Source: Rhexocercosporidium sp. MPI-PUGE-AT-0058 (Eukaryota > Ascomycota > Leotiomycetes > Helotiales). Taken from it: 64,000 bases of DNA. Below, piece after piece: positions 43,960 to 55,871 of this stretch (position 1 is its first letter; each line of letters starts with the position of its first letter). The translations under genes and the position numbers were made by a program. The notes beneath the pieces are model-generated. The model had not been told where the DNA came from. It ran no database searches and worked only from the letters and a program-made list of their open reading frames with translations. The stretch lies in contig JAGTJL010000003.1 in the NCBI GenBank assembly GCA_020746875.1, forward strand, positions 1,674,001 to 1,738,000. Direction: 5' to 3'.

Positions 43960-45710
43960 ATGGTACGTACATGCCACTGTGTCTCCCTGCAAATTGCCCC
44001 TACCTAACGTCTGCAGGTTGTCCTAGCAGCTTCAATCTGCACCCGCGGGGGTAAAGCCATCATCTCTAGACAGTTTAGAGAGATGCAACGGTCCAGAATC
44101 GAGGCCCTTCTAGCATCTTTCCCTAAGTTGGCAGACACAGGAACACAACATACAACTGTAGAACAGGACAATGTTCGCTTTGTCTATCAACCGCTCGACG
44201 AACTGTACATGGTACTCATTACCAACCGACAATCCAACATCCTACAAGATATTGATTCTCTCCACCTATTCGCACAAGTCGTCAGCAGCACATGCAAGAC
44301 ACTGGATGAGAGGGAGATTTTGAAGAATGCCTACGAACTCCTCAGCGCCTTTGATGAGCTCGTCACCCAGGGATATAGGGAAAATCTTACCATCAGCCAG
44401 ATAAAGACATTCTTGGAGATGGAGAGTCATGAAGAGCGCATACAAGAGATCATCTCGAGGGTAGGAGACATGTCCAATTTTGAAGGGCGTGAGCTAAGTC
44501 ATACCAGAACAAGGAATTGGAAGCTACCGAGGAGCGGAAACGAAAGGCCAAGCAACTCGAGATGCAGCGTAAGGAAGTTTCACGAAGCGGCAGAAATGCA
44601 GTTCCTAGAGCGCCTGTTTACCCCACATATACACCACCGGCTCGCTCTGCTGTCACCGAGACTTACGACTCGTATGAGGCAGAGAAGAACAAGTCTTTCA
44701 AGTATGCGCTCTTGCCGTCCGGGGAAGGTTTTCATATTGACTTGATTTCAGATCCGCTCCCAAGGGCAAGGGAATGCAACTGGGCAAGAAGTCTAAGACT
44801 ACAGACATGTTCGAGCGTGTGAGAGGTGAAATGGGCGCCGAAATCGAAGAATCAGCTTCAAGTCCCTTGGTACCTAACAATCCCGTACATGTTGAACATA
44901 CACCAGCCCCCGCCGCTCGTATCTCATCTTCCTTGGACCGGGACGCAATACATGTCACAATTGCGGAAACCATATCCGCGAAGTTGTCCCGTGAAGGTGC
45001 TTTGAACTCGATAGAGATCAAGGGAGACTTGCAGCTGAAAATCTCCGACCCAACATTGACCAAAGTCAAGCTGGATCTTGTCGCCAATGCAAGCCACGGT
45101 GTTCAGTTCCGGACGCATCCCAATGTCGACAAGGCTCTCTTCAACAGTTCCAAGGCAGTCCAGATGAGCAACACAGCGAAGGGGTTCCCTGTGAACAATT
45201 CCGTTGGTGTCCTTCGATGGAGAGCTGTGCCAAAGGCCGATGATTCAAGTGCTCTTCCGATTTCATTTACAGTCTGGGTGAACAAGGGATCGGATGATAC
45301 TTACAACATCACCGTTGAATACGAACTCACTGGAGGAGACTCACTGAAGGATGTGACTGTCATAATCCCTTATGCCACGAGCGAACCTGCAGTCTCAAGC
45401 TTTGACGCACAGTATGAGGTTTCTGGAGACAGCCTTGAATGGACGATTGGCTTAGTCGATGAAGACAACGCTACTGGGTCGTTCGAGTTCGAGGCGCAAG
45501 CAGGCGACGAGAATGAGTTCTTCCCAATGCAAGTCAAGTTTGGAAAGACGAAGCCATTCATTGACGTTGACGTGAGTTCTGACCCCCAACGTCTGTTGTA
45601 CGCACTAACGGAATAATCAGGTTACAAACGTGACCCTGCTGGAGATGGACGAAGCTGTGACATTCTCCAAGGAGATCAAGTCTATTGCTGACTCGTATTT
45701 AATTGAGTAA
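43960..45710 (+). CDS. RET2: Coatomer subunit delta, 5 exons, 516 aa
   Basis: Exons 43960-43962, 44017-44460, 44508-44701, 44752-45571 and 45621-45710 sum to 517 codons with stop. The first coding exon is only the ATG. The spliced start VVLAASICTRGGKAIISRQF and the longin-type N-terminal domain (FVYQPLDELYMVLITNRQSN, LRLF-like DSLHLFAQVV) identify delta-COP. A charged linker follows (ELEATEERKRKAKQLEMQRK), then GKGMQLGKKSKTTDMFERVR, and the C-terminal mu-homology domain (SREGALNSIEIKGDLQLKIS; VNNSVGVLRWRAV; MQVKFGKTKPFIDVDVTNVT). It is part of the COPI coat on Golgi-derived retrograde vesicles, binding dilysine-type and Trp-based cargo signals. Length and domain order are normal. Confidence 0.95.
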
Positions 45711-46069
45711 TGGGCTTGTGATGGATGCAAAAAACCACAGGGGCTTGGGTTAGGCATGGCGCGGGGCAGGTATCATCGTGACATAGATCGACTAGGCACT
45801 TGAAATAGAGAAATGAATCCAAAAGCCTTCATCAACTTGGATTCCTCCATTTTCGTATGATCGTCAGGAACTGTGACCTCGCACTTTGGTGCTACTCGCT
45901 TAGCCCAAAACGCGAACCACGCGTTTTTGGCGGCTCCTGCCTCTTCAACAACACAACAACCTCTTAAGCCTTGTTCCCGAGACGTCGTATTCCAAGCATT
46001 CTATTTATGTGATCCCCCTCTCATGCCGCAAGGTAATAAAAATCCTTTGGCTGAAGTCATACGATCAAA
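45711..46069. other. Intergenic, 0.36 kb
   Basis: Between delta-COP and APC4 on the same strand. Contains 3' UTR and promoter; no gene seen. Confidence 0.6.
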
Positions 46070-48686
46070 ATGGCGTCATCCTCGGATTTCCAGGTTCTGA
46101 GCGAAAAGACTCTCCACCACGCGGCAGACCCTAGCCTCGTCACCTACTGCCCCTCGATGGACTTACTTGCCCTTGTTACCACAGATCAGCAAGTTTTCAT
46201 CTACCGTTTGAACGGGCAGCGAGTTTACGGCGCGATACAGAAAGCTGATAAGCTGGGGGTCGAGAGCATCCGATGGAAGCCAAATGGTGCGCCGCCTTTG
46301 AATCGCCAGTCCTGGGTGGGATATGCTGACATCTGGGCAGGACAATTGCTAGCCATCGCTTGGAGTGATGGATCTGTTCGACTTGTCAGCGCTGAGAGCA
46401 CCAAGATTGTGCTTCAATTCTCAGCAGGCGACAATGTTGAAGGTGTCACGTGCATGGGCTGGGCAGCGAATCTGATACATAGGCCCAACCCATCGAGCTC
46501 GAAGAAGGGCGTAGAATCCTGGGGTTCTTTCCTGGCTACAGATGGCGATCTCTCCGATAAGAAAGCTCCTTTAGACTTGCCACAAGATCTCTCGTTGATA
46601 GATATCGAAATTAGCCTTCCAAAACTTAGCGTACTGGCAGCTGCTGGGACTTCGTGAGTCGCATGCATACCCAAGTTTGCAAAATGCTGACAATATCTCA
46701 GAGAAGATGTCTTCTCTTCAAGATCTTCTCTTGATGCTCTCTTCCGTCCATTCGATCCCAAGGACAATGCTTCTATCAACGTCATGGTGGTAGGTACTAA
46801 AGAGGGCAATATACACCTTAGTATCTATGATTCTTTCGAGATTGGGGCTTTCGTATCGCCCGTGGCCATTAGCGGAGTTCCATGTTATGTTATCCGCCAC
46901 GCATCCCATCAGGACGTTTCTACGCATGCGCTACTCATGAAATTACCAAAGTCTGATGAGTCGTTGTATTTTGTGCCAATGGACCTACGATTTATCTCCG
47001 CATCAAGCGAGTACCTGTCTCTACTCGCGTCTCGATCCACAGCTCTTAACAATCTATTAAGGTACATTCACCAGGTTCAGGTTCTGATGATCAGCGAATG
47101 GAAGTCAACTCAGGAGCTACCAAGTAAATTTCTACGAAATATCAACGAGACCCTTGCGGAGAAGGAGGAAAATCGAGATATTGTCCAGGCTCTGTATCAT
47201 TCTGTGGCTACAGGCCATACTTTCCCAGCTGTGCGGGACTGGCTCATTGACGAGCTTTCGGAGAGGGTAAGTCTCGCAATGTTCCTTTCTTCCTCGTCCT
47301 AACGTCAGCAGGGTCACAAACGATGGGATAAGGCTGTCACTACAGGTTTAGAGAACTTGCGACGTCTTGTCCACGAAAGTATGCTGCCAGCACTCGAAAG
47401 ATGCTCTCTCATTCTCAGTCGGTTCTTAGGAATCGTCAAGTTTCAAGGCTCCAATAGTTCTATGGGCTTTACGAGTCAACAGATCACCCTGATCATGGAC
47501 ACTGTTGCTTGTCTACATCTTGTGTCGTCCAAAATCCTGATTCAGGTTGTTGATGAACTCGAGCTTTTCTCTTCTTTCTCTATGTGGCTCCGTCATGAAA
47601 TTGACAGACTCGCATCAGATTCAACTTTACCAAACGAAGACGCCGAGAAAGAGTCGTCGATTGACCACAGCAAAGTGCTTCTTTACCTCCAAACTATCAT
47701 GACTTCTAGTCCTTTGGCCACATTTCTCCATGAGTCATCTTCGGACGAAAGTAACCAAACCTGGAATCACTCCAAGCACGGTCTACCAATGTTCGAGCTT
47801 TTGGATGGAGAACTTCAAAAGCAAGAGCGGGGTCTCCCGTATTTAAAACCACTACCCCGCGTTGACCTCCTTTGCACCTTTCTTGAACAGCAAGCGCAAG
47901 CAATTTTTGGTCAGATTGCAGAGGCCGAAAAGCGAAACGTGCTCTTTGGGAAGCCGCACAAGATTGGCGTCATTGAGCTTGGTGGACCAGTAGACATGCG
48001 GATGAGCATACATGTGAGTAATCCAAGTGTTTTCAAGTCGCCTACTAATATGTCCCTAGGACAAAGATTTTTCTCAAATGCACACAGCATTTGTGCCAAG
48101 GGGATTGCCCAGTGTTGGTAAGCAACTCTAATGTTCGTATGACCACAGCTAACGAGAATGAAGTCCAGGTTGTTCGTATAATGCTTTCGATCGAAAATGG
48201 CATCAGCTCTCAACACAGCACAACTTCGTCCTCAATCCAACTTGGGACTGGCCGGGTTCAAGACGTCAAGTTTCTAGACGACACTAGCCTTTTCGTTTTG
48301 TGGGAAGTGGAAGGTTTGTTGTAAACGTGATTTCAGCATTGAAGAAGCTGACTTGAGTAGGTACCACAAGCCTTTTGAGTATTTGCTACACCTCGACAGA
48401 TACAGGCTTTTCTTTGAGCTACTCCCCTCATAGCGTACATCCCGGTATCTCCAGATCTTTCACCAACGAGGAGGTTCTGGAGCAGTTATCACGACACAAA
48501 TTGCCTAGCGATAGCTCATTTAATCCGGAGAAAATGGAAATTAGGGAGCAATCTATCGGCAGAAGCAGAGAGGATTCGCGAAGATTGTTCTTGTTGGAAA
48601 AAGACAAGGTGCATTACAAGATCTTCAAGTTCGTCGCTACGAATTCTTCTAAAGAAGAACACGATCAGGATGTGTCGATGTCATGA
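46070..48686 (+). CDS. APC4: Anaphase-promoting complex subunit 4, 7 exons, 781 aa
   Basis: Exons 46070-46286, 46341-46653, 46702-47266, 47312-48013, 48060-48117, 48149-48313 and 48361-48686 sum to 782 codons with stop. The N-terminal WD40-like region (TYCPSMDLLALVTTDQQVFI, QLLAIAWSDGSVRLVSAEST) is the Apc4 WD40 domain. The helical long domain follows (FLRNINETLAEKEENRD, GHKRWDKAVTTGLENLRRLV, HESMLPALERCSLILSRFLG), which is diagnostic. The C-terminal part returns to beta-rich sequence (VRIMLSIENG, DTSLFVLWEVE). Role: structural platform subunit of the APC/C ubiquitin ligase that triggers anaphase, in the nucleus. The intron between exons 5 and 6 is only 31 nt (48118-48148), yet it is needed to keep the frame. 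The 54-nt first intron is in frame and easily missed. Confidence 0.88.
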
Positions 48687-49365
48687 AGGACGCTCCGCAG
48701 TCCGATACTGATGCAGATGCTGTGAGTTGGGTTCTCTTTCTCTCTGTTCCTCCCTCTTACTTCCGTATCCCATCCAAGCATCCTAATTTTCTCAGCGTTG
48801 CTCGGCATGCTGGTATCCTTGGCGAAATCAACGCTGACCGTTGTCTCGGCTGTTCTCTCAGACATCAGATAAGCGAGCTTTTTTTATCCGCAGGCATTGA
48901 GATTAACCTTCTTTTCTGTAGCAGAGCTGACCAATAAATATTCGATCGCCTCGGGAAGAACCCTCGGTAGGACAAGATGCCAAGAGGCAGCGGCATCGTG
49001 CATTCTTGACCACGCGCGGAGATGGATAGTGGGGAAGCTTTCACTGTATGTAGCCTATTAAAGCAGATGTTCCTGCTGGGGAGCGTGCCCTGTCTGCACG
49101 CTAAAGCTGCAGCTCGAGGTCTAGCAGTGTTCTAGCTACGCCTACCGCAGCTGGTGCAGGGTTCTGTCAAAAGATAAGACTTCGGCGAATCCCCAGACAT
49201 TTGTGTTTTTTCAGTCAATTCCGTTCGAGGGCGCTCCTGTATGAGGAATTGATTCTTTTTGCTTTGTTCTATGATCACTCGTTCTGGTGTTCAAAGCCCC
49301 ACTACGCTCATTACTTCTCGGTCCATGGTATAATCTCTTATTCCGTGACACTCAGAAAAGACATC
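48687..49365. other. Intergenic, 0.7 kb
   Basis: Between APC4 and the permease gene. A palindromic-looking stretch near 49080-49150 was checked for a tRNA and does not fit. No gene seen. Confidence 0.6.
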
Positions 49366-51393
49366 ATGGCCGCCCAAAGCAGCCCGAGCGACATGAAGAG
49401 CCCATACGAATCCTCCTCCAGGGAGTCGACTCGGAACCCAGAGGCTGCCTTGATGACTCCTGACGCATACTCAGTTGGCCATGGCGACAAGGCGGATTTT
49501 CAAGACATGCTGCGGCTGGGAAAGAAGCAAGAGTTCAAAGTACACCGTCGCCGATGTGGCTCGCAGAAGGGAATTGATCACTAATCCCTGGACAGAGAAA
49601 TTTCAATTTGCTGTCGACGTTGGGATTTATATCGATTTATATGGCAACGTGGGAATTTGTGCTGGTGTACGTCATGCGCCTTTCCTTTCCGATGCCCTAA
49701 TTTGGTCGAACTTAGACTCCAACCAGCTGTACTTGAGATGGAACTTTAGATTGATGGATTTTGCAGGTCTCTAAGCGCAGGTTTCTCTAATGGAGGATTC
49801 GGTGGTCTTTTCTGGGTCTTCATTGGCACTGTTGTGTGCTACAGCACCATTGTGGCATCTCTGGCTGAGATGACAAGTATGGCGCCAACAAGTGGGGGTG
49901 AGTTATCAGACACAAAATCGGGAACGCGAGAGGGGACTCTAAAAGGTCACAGGACAATACCACTGGGTTTCGGAATTCGCTCCCGCTGGACAACAGAAAT
50001 TCTTGAGTTATGCTGCTGGTAAGTTCGTTCTTTTCAAAGCTGACGACATTGGCTGAAATTTCTAGGGTGGATGAGCACACTTGGTTGGCTGGCTAGTGTC
50101 TCTAGCAGTGTGTTCGTGATGACCAGTCTCATTGAGGCAATCATCGACGTGTCCAACGCGGAATATCTGTTCAAGCCATGGCAATACACACTCATCATGT
50201 TGGCTTTCCTCGTCATCACCATCTTTTTCAACACTTGGGGAGCGAGGACCCTACCGAAACTCGAGATCTTATCGCTGTTTGGACATCTGGGTGGTTTCTT
50301 CGTGGTTATGATCCCCCTTCTGGTTATGGCGCCGAAGAACTCGGCGAAGGAAGTGTTCACGGAAGTTGTGAATAGTAGTGGATGGAGCAATACTGGGACT
50401 TCGTGCTTGATTGCTCAGGTTACTGTCATGTATTGCAACCTTGGTAAGTTGACGTCAACCTTGATACTTCATCTCCGAATTTAACTTGCTGACGATCTTC
50501 ACAGGTTCCGACAGTGCAGTCCACATCTCCGAAGAAGTCGATAACGCATCTATCAACGTCCCTAGAGCTATGTGGTGGAGTTATATCCTGAACCTCGTGA
50601 TGGGAATTTCCATGCTCGTCGTCATGCTCTTCTGTATTGGCCCATTGGATGGTGTTCTGGAAGCTCAATCGCCATACCTCGCGCTCTTCAAGAACACTGG
50701 ATCAGATGCTACGGCTACAGCTCTTCTCGTTATTCTCTTTATTCTCATTTCACTTGGGAACATCACTGCGCTTGCTACCACATCACGCGAGATGTGGGCT
50801 TTCTCTCGTGACAAGGGATTCCCATTCTCGCGCTGGATTTCAAAGGTAGCAATCCCCTTTCCCTCCTCATCACGCCGACTCTCTCCCTATTCTGTTGATA
50901 TATAACATCAAACTAATCCACGCATCAGATGAACCACAAACGTCAAGTCCCCGACAACTCCGTCTACCTCACCTCCGTAATCGCTGGCATCCTCTGCCTA
51001 ATCAACCTCGGCTCCACCTTCGCCTTCAACATAATCGTCTCGCTCACCCTCCTCGCCCTCCTCTCCACCTATATGATCTCCATCGGCTGCGTCCTGCGCA
51101 AGCGTCTCCTCGGCGAGCCCCTCCCACCAGCTCGCTGGTCCCTCGGTCGCTTCGGCATCCCCATCAACATGTTCGCGTTCTTCTATTGCGGGTTTGTTAT
51201 GGTGTTTGCGTGCTTCCCGTCGAATTTACCCGTCGATACTAGTTCAGCGAATTGGGCGCCTGCGGTTTGGGCGGGGGTACTGGTGTTGAGTGTTGGTATT
51301 TATTGGGTGCATGGACGGAGGCATTATACGCCTCCAGTTGTGTTTGTGGAGGGGAGGAGGGCGGAGGGGATGGAGTTGCAGGGTGTGGATTAG
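49366..51393 (+). CDS. APC-superfamily amino acid/choline permease, 7 exons, 541 aa
   Basis: Exons 49366-49539, 49596-49666, 49767-49897, 49953-50018, 50066-50443, 50505-50845 and 50929-51393 give 542 codons with stop. The cytosolic N-terminus ends DMLRLGKKQEFKRNF. Twelve hydrophobic helices follow, with family signatures STLGFISIYMATWEFVLV, GGFGGLFWVFIGT, SLAEMTSMAPTSGGQYHWVS, FNTWGARTLPKLE, GSDSAVHISEEVDNASINVP and TSREMWAFSRDKGFPFSRW. This is the fungal ACT family (TC 2.A.3.4), whose characterised members carry GABA, choline, other amines or basic amino acids; the substrate here is not determined. The start is the ATG giving MAAQSSPSD. Exons 2 and 4 are short (71 and 66 nt), and without splicing them two helices would be lost. 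It acts at the plasma membrane by inference. Confidence 0.92.
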
Positions 51394-52121
51394 TATGAGG
51401 TAGTGGAAAGGAGGTGTTTGGGGTGTGGTTGTGGTTGTGAACGTGAATATATTAGAAAAGTCGGATGTTTTAGAAGATATGAAATGAAAAATTTAAAAAT
51501 TAATTATTAGTTTCTCTCTTCATAAGATGTCTCTTACTTCTTCGAGAGGCCCAGTCGACCTTTCTCAATCTGGAATTCTGCCAATATATGCATTGCGTTT
51601 TGTGGAAATAACAGAGAGCTAATTACTGTACACATCTCATGGACCTCTTGATTCCTCAACAAGAGGCGGGAGCTGGGATTGACAGCAATTCAAGATTTCT
51701 CTAGCTGTGTGTTTGCATCTATTGTGTTTTGGATAATTGTAGTCCTTCGTCACCTCCTTCATATCTGTATGACCACGATAGGTTCTCGCCCTCATCGTAT
51801 CTAGTTGTTAGAACAATTTCACGCCTCTCTTTTGCTTTTTCACTTCTGGCAGAAATGAGGCCTCTATAACCCGGTTTGTCTCGTCTCCGTCAAGTTTCGG
51901 GAGAACTACGTTTCCTCTCATCGAGCTCTTCAGCTTACGCCCCAAATCCCCAAAGGATCACTCCTATCACTCTTCCCCACCCTCCTCTCCTCCTGCAGTC
52001 TCCTAACTCTCTTCACCTATCACAAAGTCAGAACATAATTCCTCAGAGCCTGCAAAGGCCTCAAGATCATAAGAGTAGACTACGAATTAGAAAACCCCAA
52101 CCTCCATGTCACTCGATACTA
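51394..52121. other. Convergent 3' intergenic region
   Basis: 0.7 kb between permease and antiporter stops. AT-rich near 51480-51510. A possible final exon of the antiporter may lie at about 52020-52051. Confidence 0.5.
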
Positions 52122-54072
52122 CTAGTAAGGGAAATTAAAGACACACGGAAGTACTGTACATACCAACGTTCCAATCCCCAAAGGTCCAATGACAGTACAC
52201 AAAACAATCGCCCACGTCACAACGAGATAAATCTCCGAGCTCTCAGAACTCGGCTCCCCAGAGGGGGAGAACAGACCAGTCGTCTCGGCTAAGGAAGCGA
52301 TTAGAAACCCGATCTCGCCGCGGGCTGTCATGGCTGTGCCGAGCATGGTTGCTGGATAGAGGGAAAGCGGTTTGTTGATCTTGGGTGCGGGTGCGGGTGT
52401 GGGTGATGACGACGAGTGGTGCGATGAAGAGGGAGTAGAAGAGGAGGGGCCGGATCGGGGAGGTGGTGGGTTGCTACATGCTGCTTGGGATGGTGCGTCG
52501 TCGGTGGTTTTAATGGGTTCCTGGCTGAGTTCTATTCCCTCTTGGCCTGATACTGCTGGCACTGATTCAGATTGGGAAGCTCCCCTCGAAGTAGAACTCC
52601 CTTTCGAAATCGACAACCCCACACAGGAAGCTGGAATCCGGAGAATAGAACGCAAAGTCTTTGGAATCTGTAGTCTTGGCCATGAGATATCGAGACGGAT
52701 GAGCCAGACGCCGGTGATGAGTTTGGCGAAGAGCATGAGGATCGTGTAGACAATCCCCCGCCAGATTATTGGGCCGCTAAACATGTCTGTTATGGGGATT
52801 GCGAAGCCGATTGATGCCTGGATTGTGATACTTTAGTTTAGTTGTAAGGCTCGAGGAGGGTGACCTACGAAGAAGAATGGTTTTAAGATGCGTTGGAGTG
52901 CTGCTTTGTAGTACGTGTGGAATACCTCGGCGCCTGTTGAAGCGGCAAAGTGGTGAATCGTGGGGGAAGTTGTGTTCTCGGCTCTATCTGAATCTCTGGC
53001 TGCTTGATCCCGTGCTGGAGACTCTGGAGACTCAGTTGATGGGTTTGTATTAACAGCGCTCTCTTGCTGTGAACTGGACGGTGAAGGACCCTTCACACCA
53101 GCCTCAACATGCGGTACCTCACTGTCCCACCAACTGACAGAAGCACCGGCAAGGTATGCCGCGAACAGATTCGAAGTCCCAGCATACGTAGCTCCCGTGA
53201 CAAGACCAAGCAAGATCAAAGTGTGCAAAACAAACGCCGTATGTGATCCCCTACACATCCTGTCTACCACACCACCTGGATTTGAATTTCGCATCCCATT
53301 CAGCAGACCGGTCAATGGCAACGCAACGAAGCGACAGATCAAAGGAACGGCAACAGCAAGTCCCACACTTACAACCACCGGTCTCACAACCGTAACAGCA
53401 CTGAACGCCCCAGCTGACTCTCCTAAGTTAGATATAACCTGCACCATGACCAAGCCAACAACATCGTCCATCATTGCCGCACTACTCAACACGGTCCCCA
53501 ATCGTGTGCTCGACAAGCCACTCGTGCTCAGGATAGTGAAGGTCGTCCCCAGACTCGTTGAGCAGAGTGCTGCTCCAGCAGCAAAGGCTTGGAGAGGCGT
53601 TGCGTTGGAGAGGGATTTCAGTGTGAAGGAGAGGGCCATTGGGAAGCTGATTCCTGTTATTGCTACAGCGGTGGAGAGGAAGAGGTTTGCTTTTAGGGAG
53701 CGGAAGTTCGTTTCTAGACCTCCTGTTTTCATATTCAAAAGTTCAACATCTATTTTCTTTACTTGAAATAATGGAAGCAATGGAAGCAAAGAGGGCGATT
53801 GAGTATTACTTACCTTCGTATACGAGTAGTATCAGACCTAGATATCCTAATTGGACGATGACATGCTCTGTTTCTGCCGGGAGCCATTTCGCTCCTGGTG
53901 TTCCCCATGCGACGCCGATGAACACTTGGCCTAATAGGCCGCAGAAAAGTAGGTGGTCGAATATGGTGTTGACTATATTGAGGGTAAGGAGGAGGGAGGT
54001 CTGAATAAGGATTGTGACGATGCCTGGCTCGTGGTAGGGGAGGAATGAGGTTGGGGTCAATTCGGAGGCCAT
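52122..54072 (-). CDS. CPA2-type monovalent cation/H+ antiporter
   Basis: A membrane antiporter of the Na+/H+ exchanger superfamily. The spliced protein starts MASELTPTSFLPYHEPGIV. Helical segments follow with VFIGVAWGTPGAKWL, LGYLGLILLVYEGGLETNF, ALCSTSLGTTFTILSTSGL, LSSAAMMDDVVGLVMVQVIS (the conserved acidic DD pair of the transport site) and FAAYLAGASVSWWD. It continues with FFFASIGFAIPITDMF and, near the end, TAMTARGEIGFLIAS. Two low-complexity hydrophilic loops (Ser/Pro/Glu-rich, about 53000-53100; Ser/Pro/His-rich, about 52370-52620) interrupt the helices. At least two introns are present (about 53720-53806 and about 52820-52870). The C-terminus is uncertain: reading through gives a stop at 52122, but a GTATGT donor just after GIGTL could instead splice to an exon ending at about 52020. 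Exchange of K+ or Na+ for H+ is family inference. Confidence 0.85.
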
Positions 54073-54852
54073 TGTGTCTTATGTGGATTTCGTGGGACTG
54101 GCTTGTTCAATCTACTTGAAAGGCGAGCTCTGCCTGGGGAAGTAGATCCAGGTATAATTCATGAAGAGCTCGTGATAGTTGAATGTTGACGTGCAGCTGT
54201 ACATGTTTTAAAGAAGACTTATCAAATGCCTCGCCAAGAGCGAATATGACATCATTCTCGCTTGAAGGTATGAGCCTAACTTAGGGATCTGAGGGTATCC
54301 TCTAGGGGGCTGGGCAACAATTTAGCGACCATGTGCCCTGAAATTTCGGTGTTGACATCGCTAACGAACGAAGTAGCCAGACGTATGAGGAGCAGCGAGC
54401 GCTGAGCACTCTCAGCACTCACAGCATTGATCTTCAAAAGATATCATCTGCATTTCAAGCACGTTTTCATAACCAAGAAGATCCAATTATTTTAGTCCAA
54501 ATTTTGGATTTGCTTTAGGTTTGACGAAAGCCTCCCCCCTAATTCTCAACTCATTACCTCCTTCTGGTTCTCGACTCCCAGATCGAACTATCCCTATCTT
54601 GACATACACCTCCTACTAAGTCTACAAGTATGCTTGACAGATATAACACAAACCCCCATTAATGCCTTCCCAAGTGCCCATGCAAGTAACACAACACCAC
54701 GCTGTGCTCCCAATCCAATGCGTCCTGTACCACCCTATCCTCCGACCCAAGACACAAGCCAATACACAAACACCTCATCTGACCAGACCTACAATATCGT
54801 ACCCCCAACCTCCCTCAGCGACCTAACTTCGCAAGTCCTCGTACAAAAGAGA
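54073..54852. other. Intergenic, 0.8 kb
   Basis: Upstream of the antiporter and downstream of the Arg/Ser-rich gene. The long + strand open frame starting at 54634 is treated as a shadow of the next - strand gene. Confidence 0.5.
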
Positions 54853-55628
54853 TTAATACCTCCTCCCATCAACAAAACTCCCACGATTCCCACCACCATC
54901 TCTAAACCTCCCCGACTCTCTCGGGGTTCTCTCCCGACCATCAAGCTCCTCCGTAACGACAATCTCATCATAATCACTCTCTCTATCCCTTCCAGGAAGT
55001 CGACTAGGAGCACGACTAGGCGCACGACTCGGTGCCCTGCTTGGGGCTCTGCTCTCCCTCCTCTTCTCAACAAAAACCTCTTCTTCATGAACACGATCTC
55101 TAAACCGCTCCTCATCCCTCATCCTCAACCTTTCCCTAACCTCCTTCTCATCCACAAGACTATCCTCGGTATCACTCTCACTATCACTCAGACTACCACC
55201 TCCACCTACACCCCTACTGCTGCTCCTACGCCTATTCACAGGCGCAGGCTGTACATACATAGAGACAGGTCTCATCTTCTCCCCCCTCACACTGCCCCTG
55301 GAACCTCGTACTTCCCCTCCCATGTGCCCTCCCACACCAGACATACTAATAGGCCTCGCTCGCTCTCGATCTCGATCTCGCACAAGACTGTAACTCTCTT
55401 CACCCTCAACCGGTCGCGACTTCCTCCTCCTCCTCCTTTCCGTCCCAGTCCCAGTCCCAGTCCCGCTCCTGCTACTTCGAGTCTGGCTGCTTCGAGGCAT
55501 GGGAGGAGCGAGAGGCACGGATTTATCCTCGATGAGGTCGCCTTCGATGTCGTATTGGCCGTGGTCGTAGTCGTCGTCTGGACGGCTGCGGCGTTTGCGT
55601 CGCCGGAAGCGTTTGTAGAATTTCCTGC
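54853..55628 (-). CDS. Arg/Ser-rich low-complexity protein with RAPS repeats, 5' end unresolved
   Basis: The open frame enters through a good splice acceptor (CACTCAG at 55629-55635, -) with the basic stretch RKFYKRFRRRKRRSRPDDDYD. It continues as a highly charged protein with RSSQTRSSRSGTGTGTGTER, an EKEVRERLRMRDEERFRDRV segment of coiled-coil character, and a fourfold RAPS repeat followed by RLPGRDRESD. It stops at 54853-54855. I cannot find the first exon with its ATG in the 240 bp before the DUF2235 gene. The charge pattern (many Arg, Asp, Glu) supports this strand over the Thr/Pro-rich antisense frame. Composition resembles RS-domain or cytoskeleton-associated linkers, but no domain is recognised and no function is claimed. 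Confidence 0.5.
55008..55063 (-). repeat. Degenerate 12-bp tandem repeat encoding RAPS x4
   Basis: On the - strand the units read roughly AG(A/G)GC(C/A/G)CC(A/T)AG(T/C/A)C with drift at third positions. They encode Arg-Ala-Pro-Ser four times, then Arg-Leu-Pro-Gly. Synonymous drift between units shows the repeat is not very recent. Confidence 0.75.
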
Positions 55629-55871
55629 CTGAGTGGTTACATGTTAGCTATTGCGCTTGTTTCATGGGTTGGGCACGCCCGGTTTTGCTTAATGTATGGA
55701 GGGGGTGAGGAGTTTCGTTCCGATCTTAATGAGAGAGATAGAGCTATGCAATCAATCTACGAGCCAGATATCCTTATCCTTATCCTTGTGCAGCAATTAT
55801 AATGTTTGTGATATGCGGAGTGTGGGTGGGGTGGAAAGACAGCCATGCAAAATGAAGACCCATCAACGCAA

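Noticed and set aside
49080..49180. Possible tRNA-like stretch with GGTTCTGTC and inverted repeats
   Set aside because: The B-box does not match GGTTCRANYCC, and no acceptor or anticodon stem can be folded.
54634..55632. 332-codon + strand open frame, Thr/Pro-rich
   Set aside because: It is the antisense shadow of the Arg/Glu/Asp-rich - strand frame. Its composition is what the complement of Arg/Ser codons gives, and it has no domain features.
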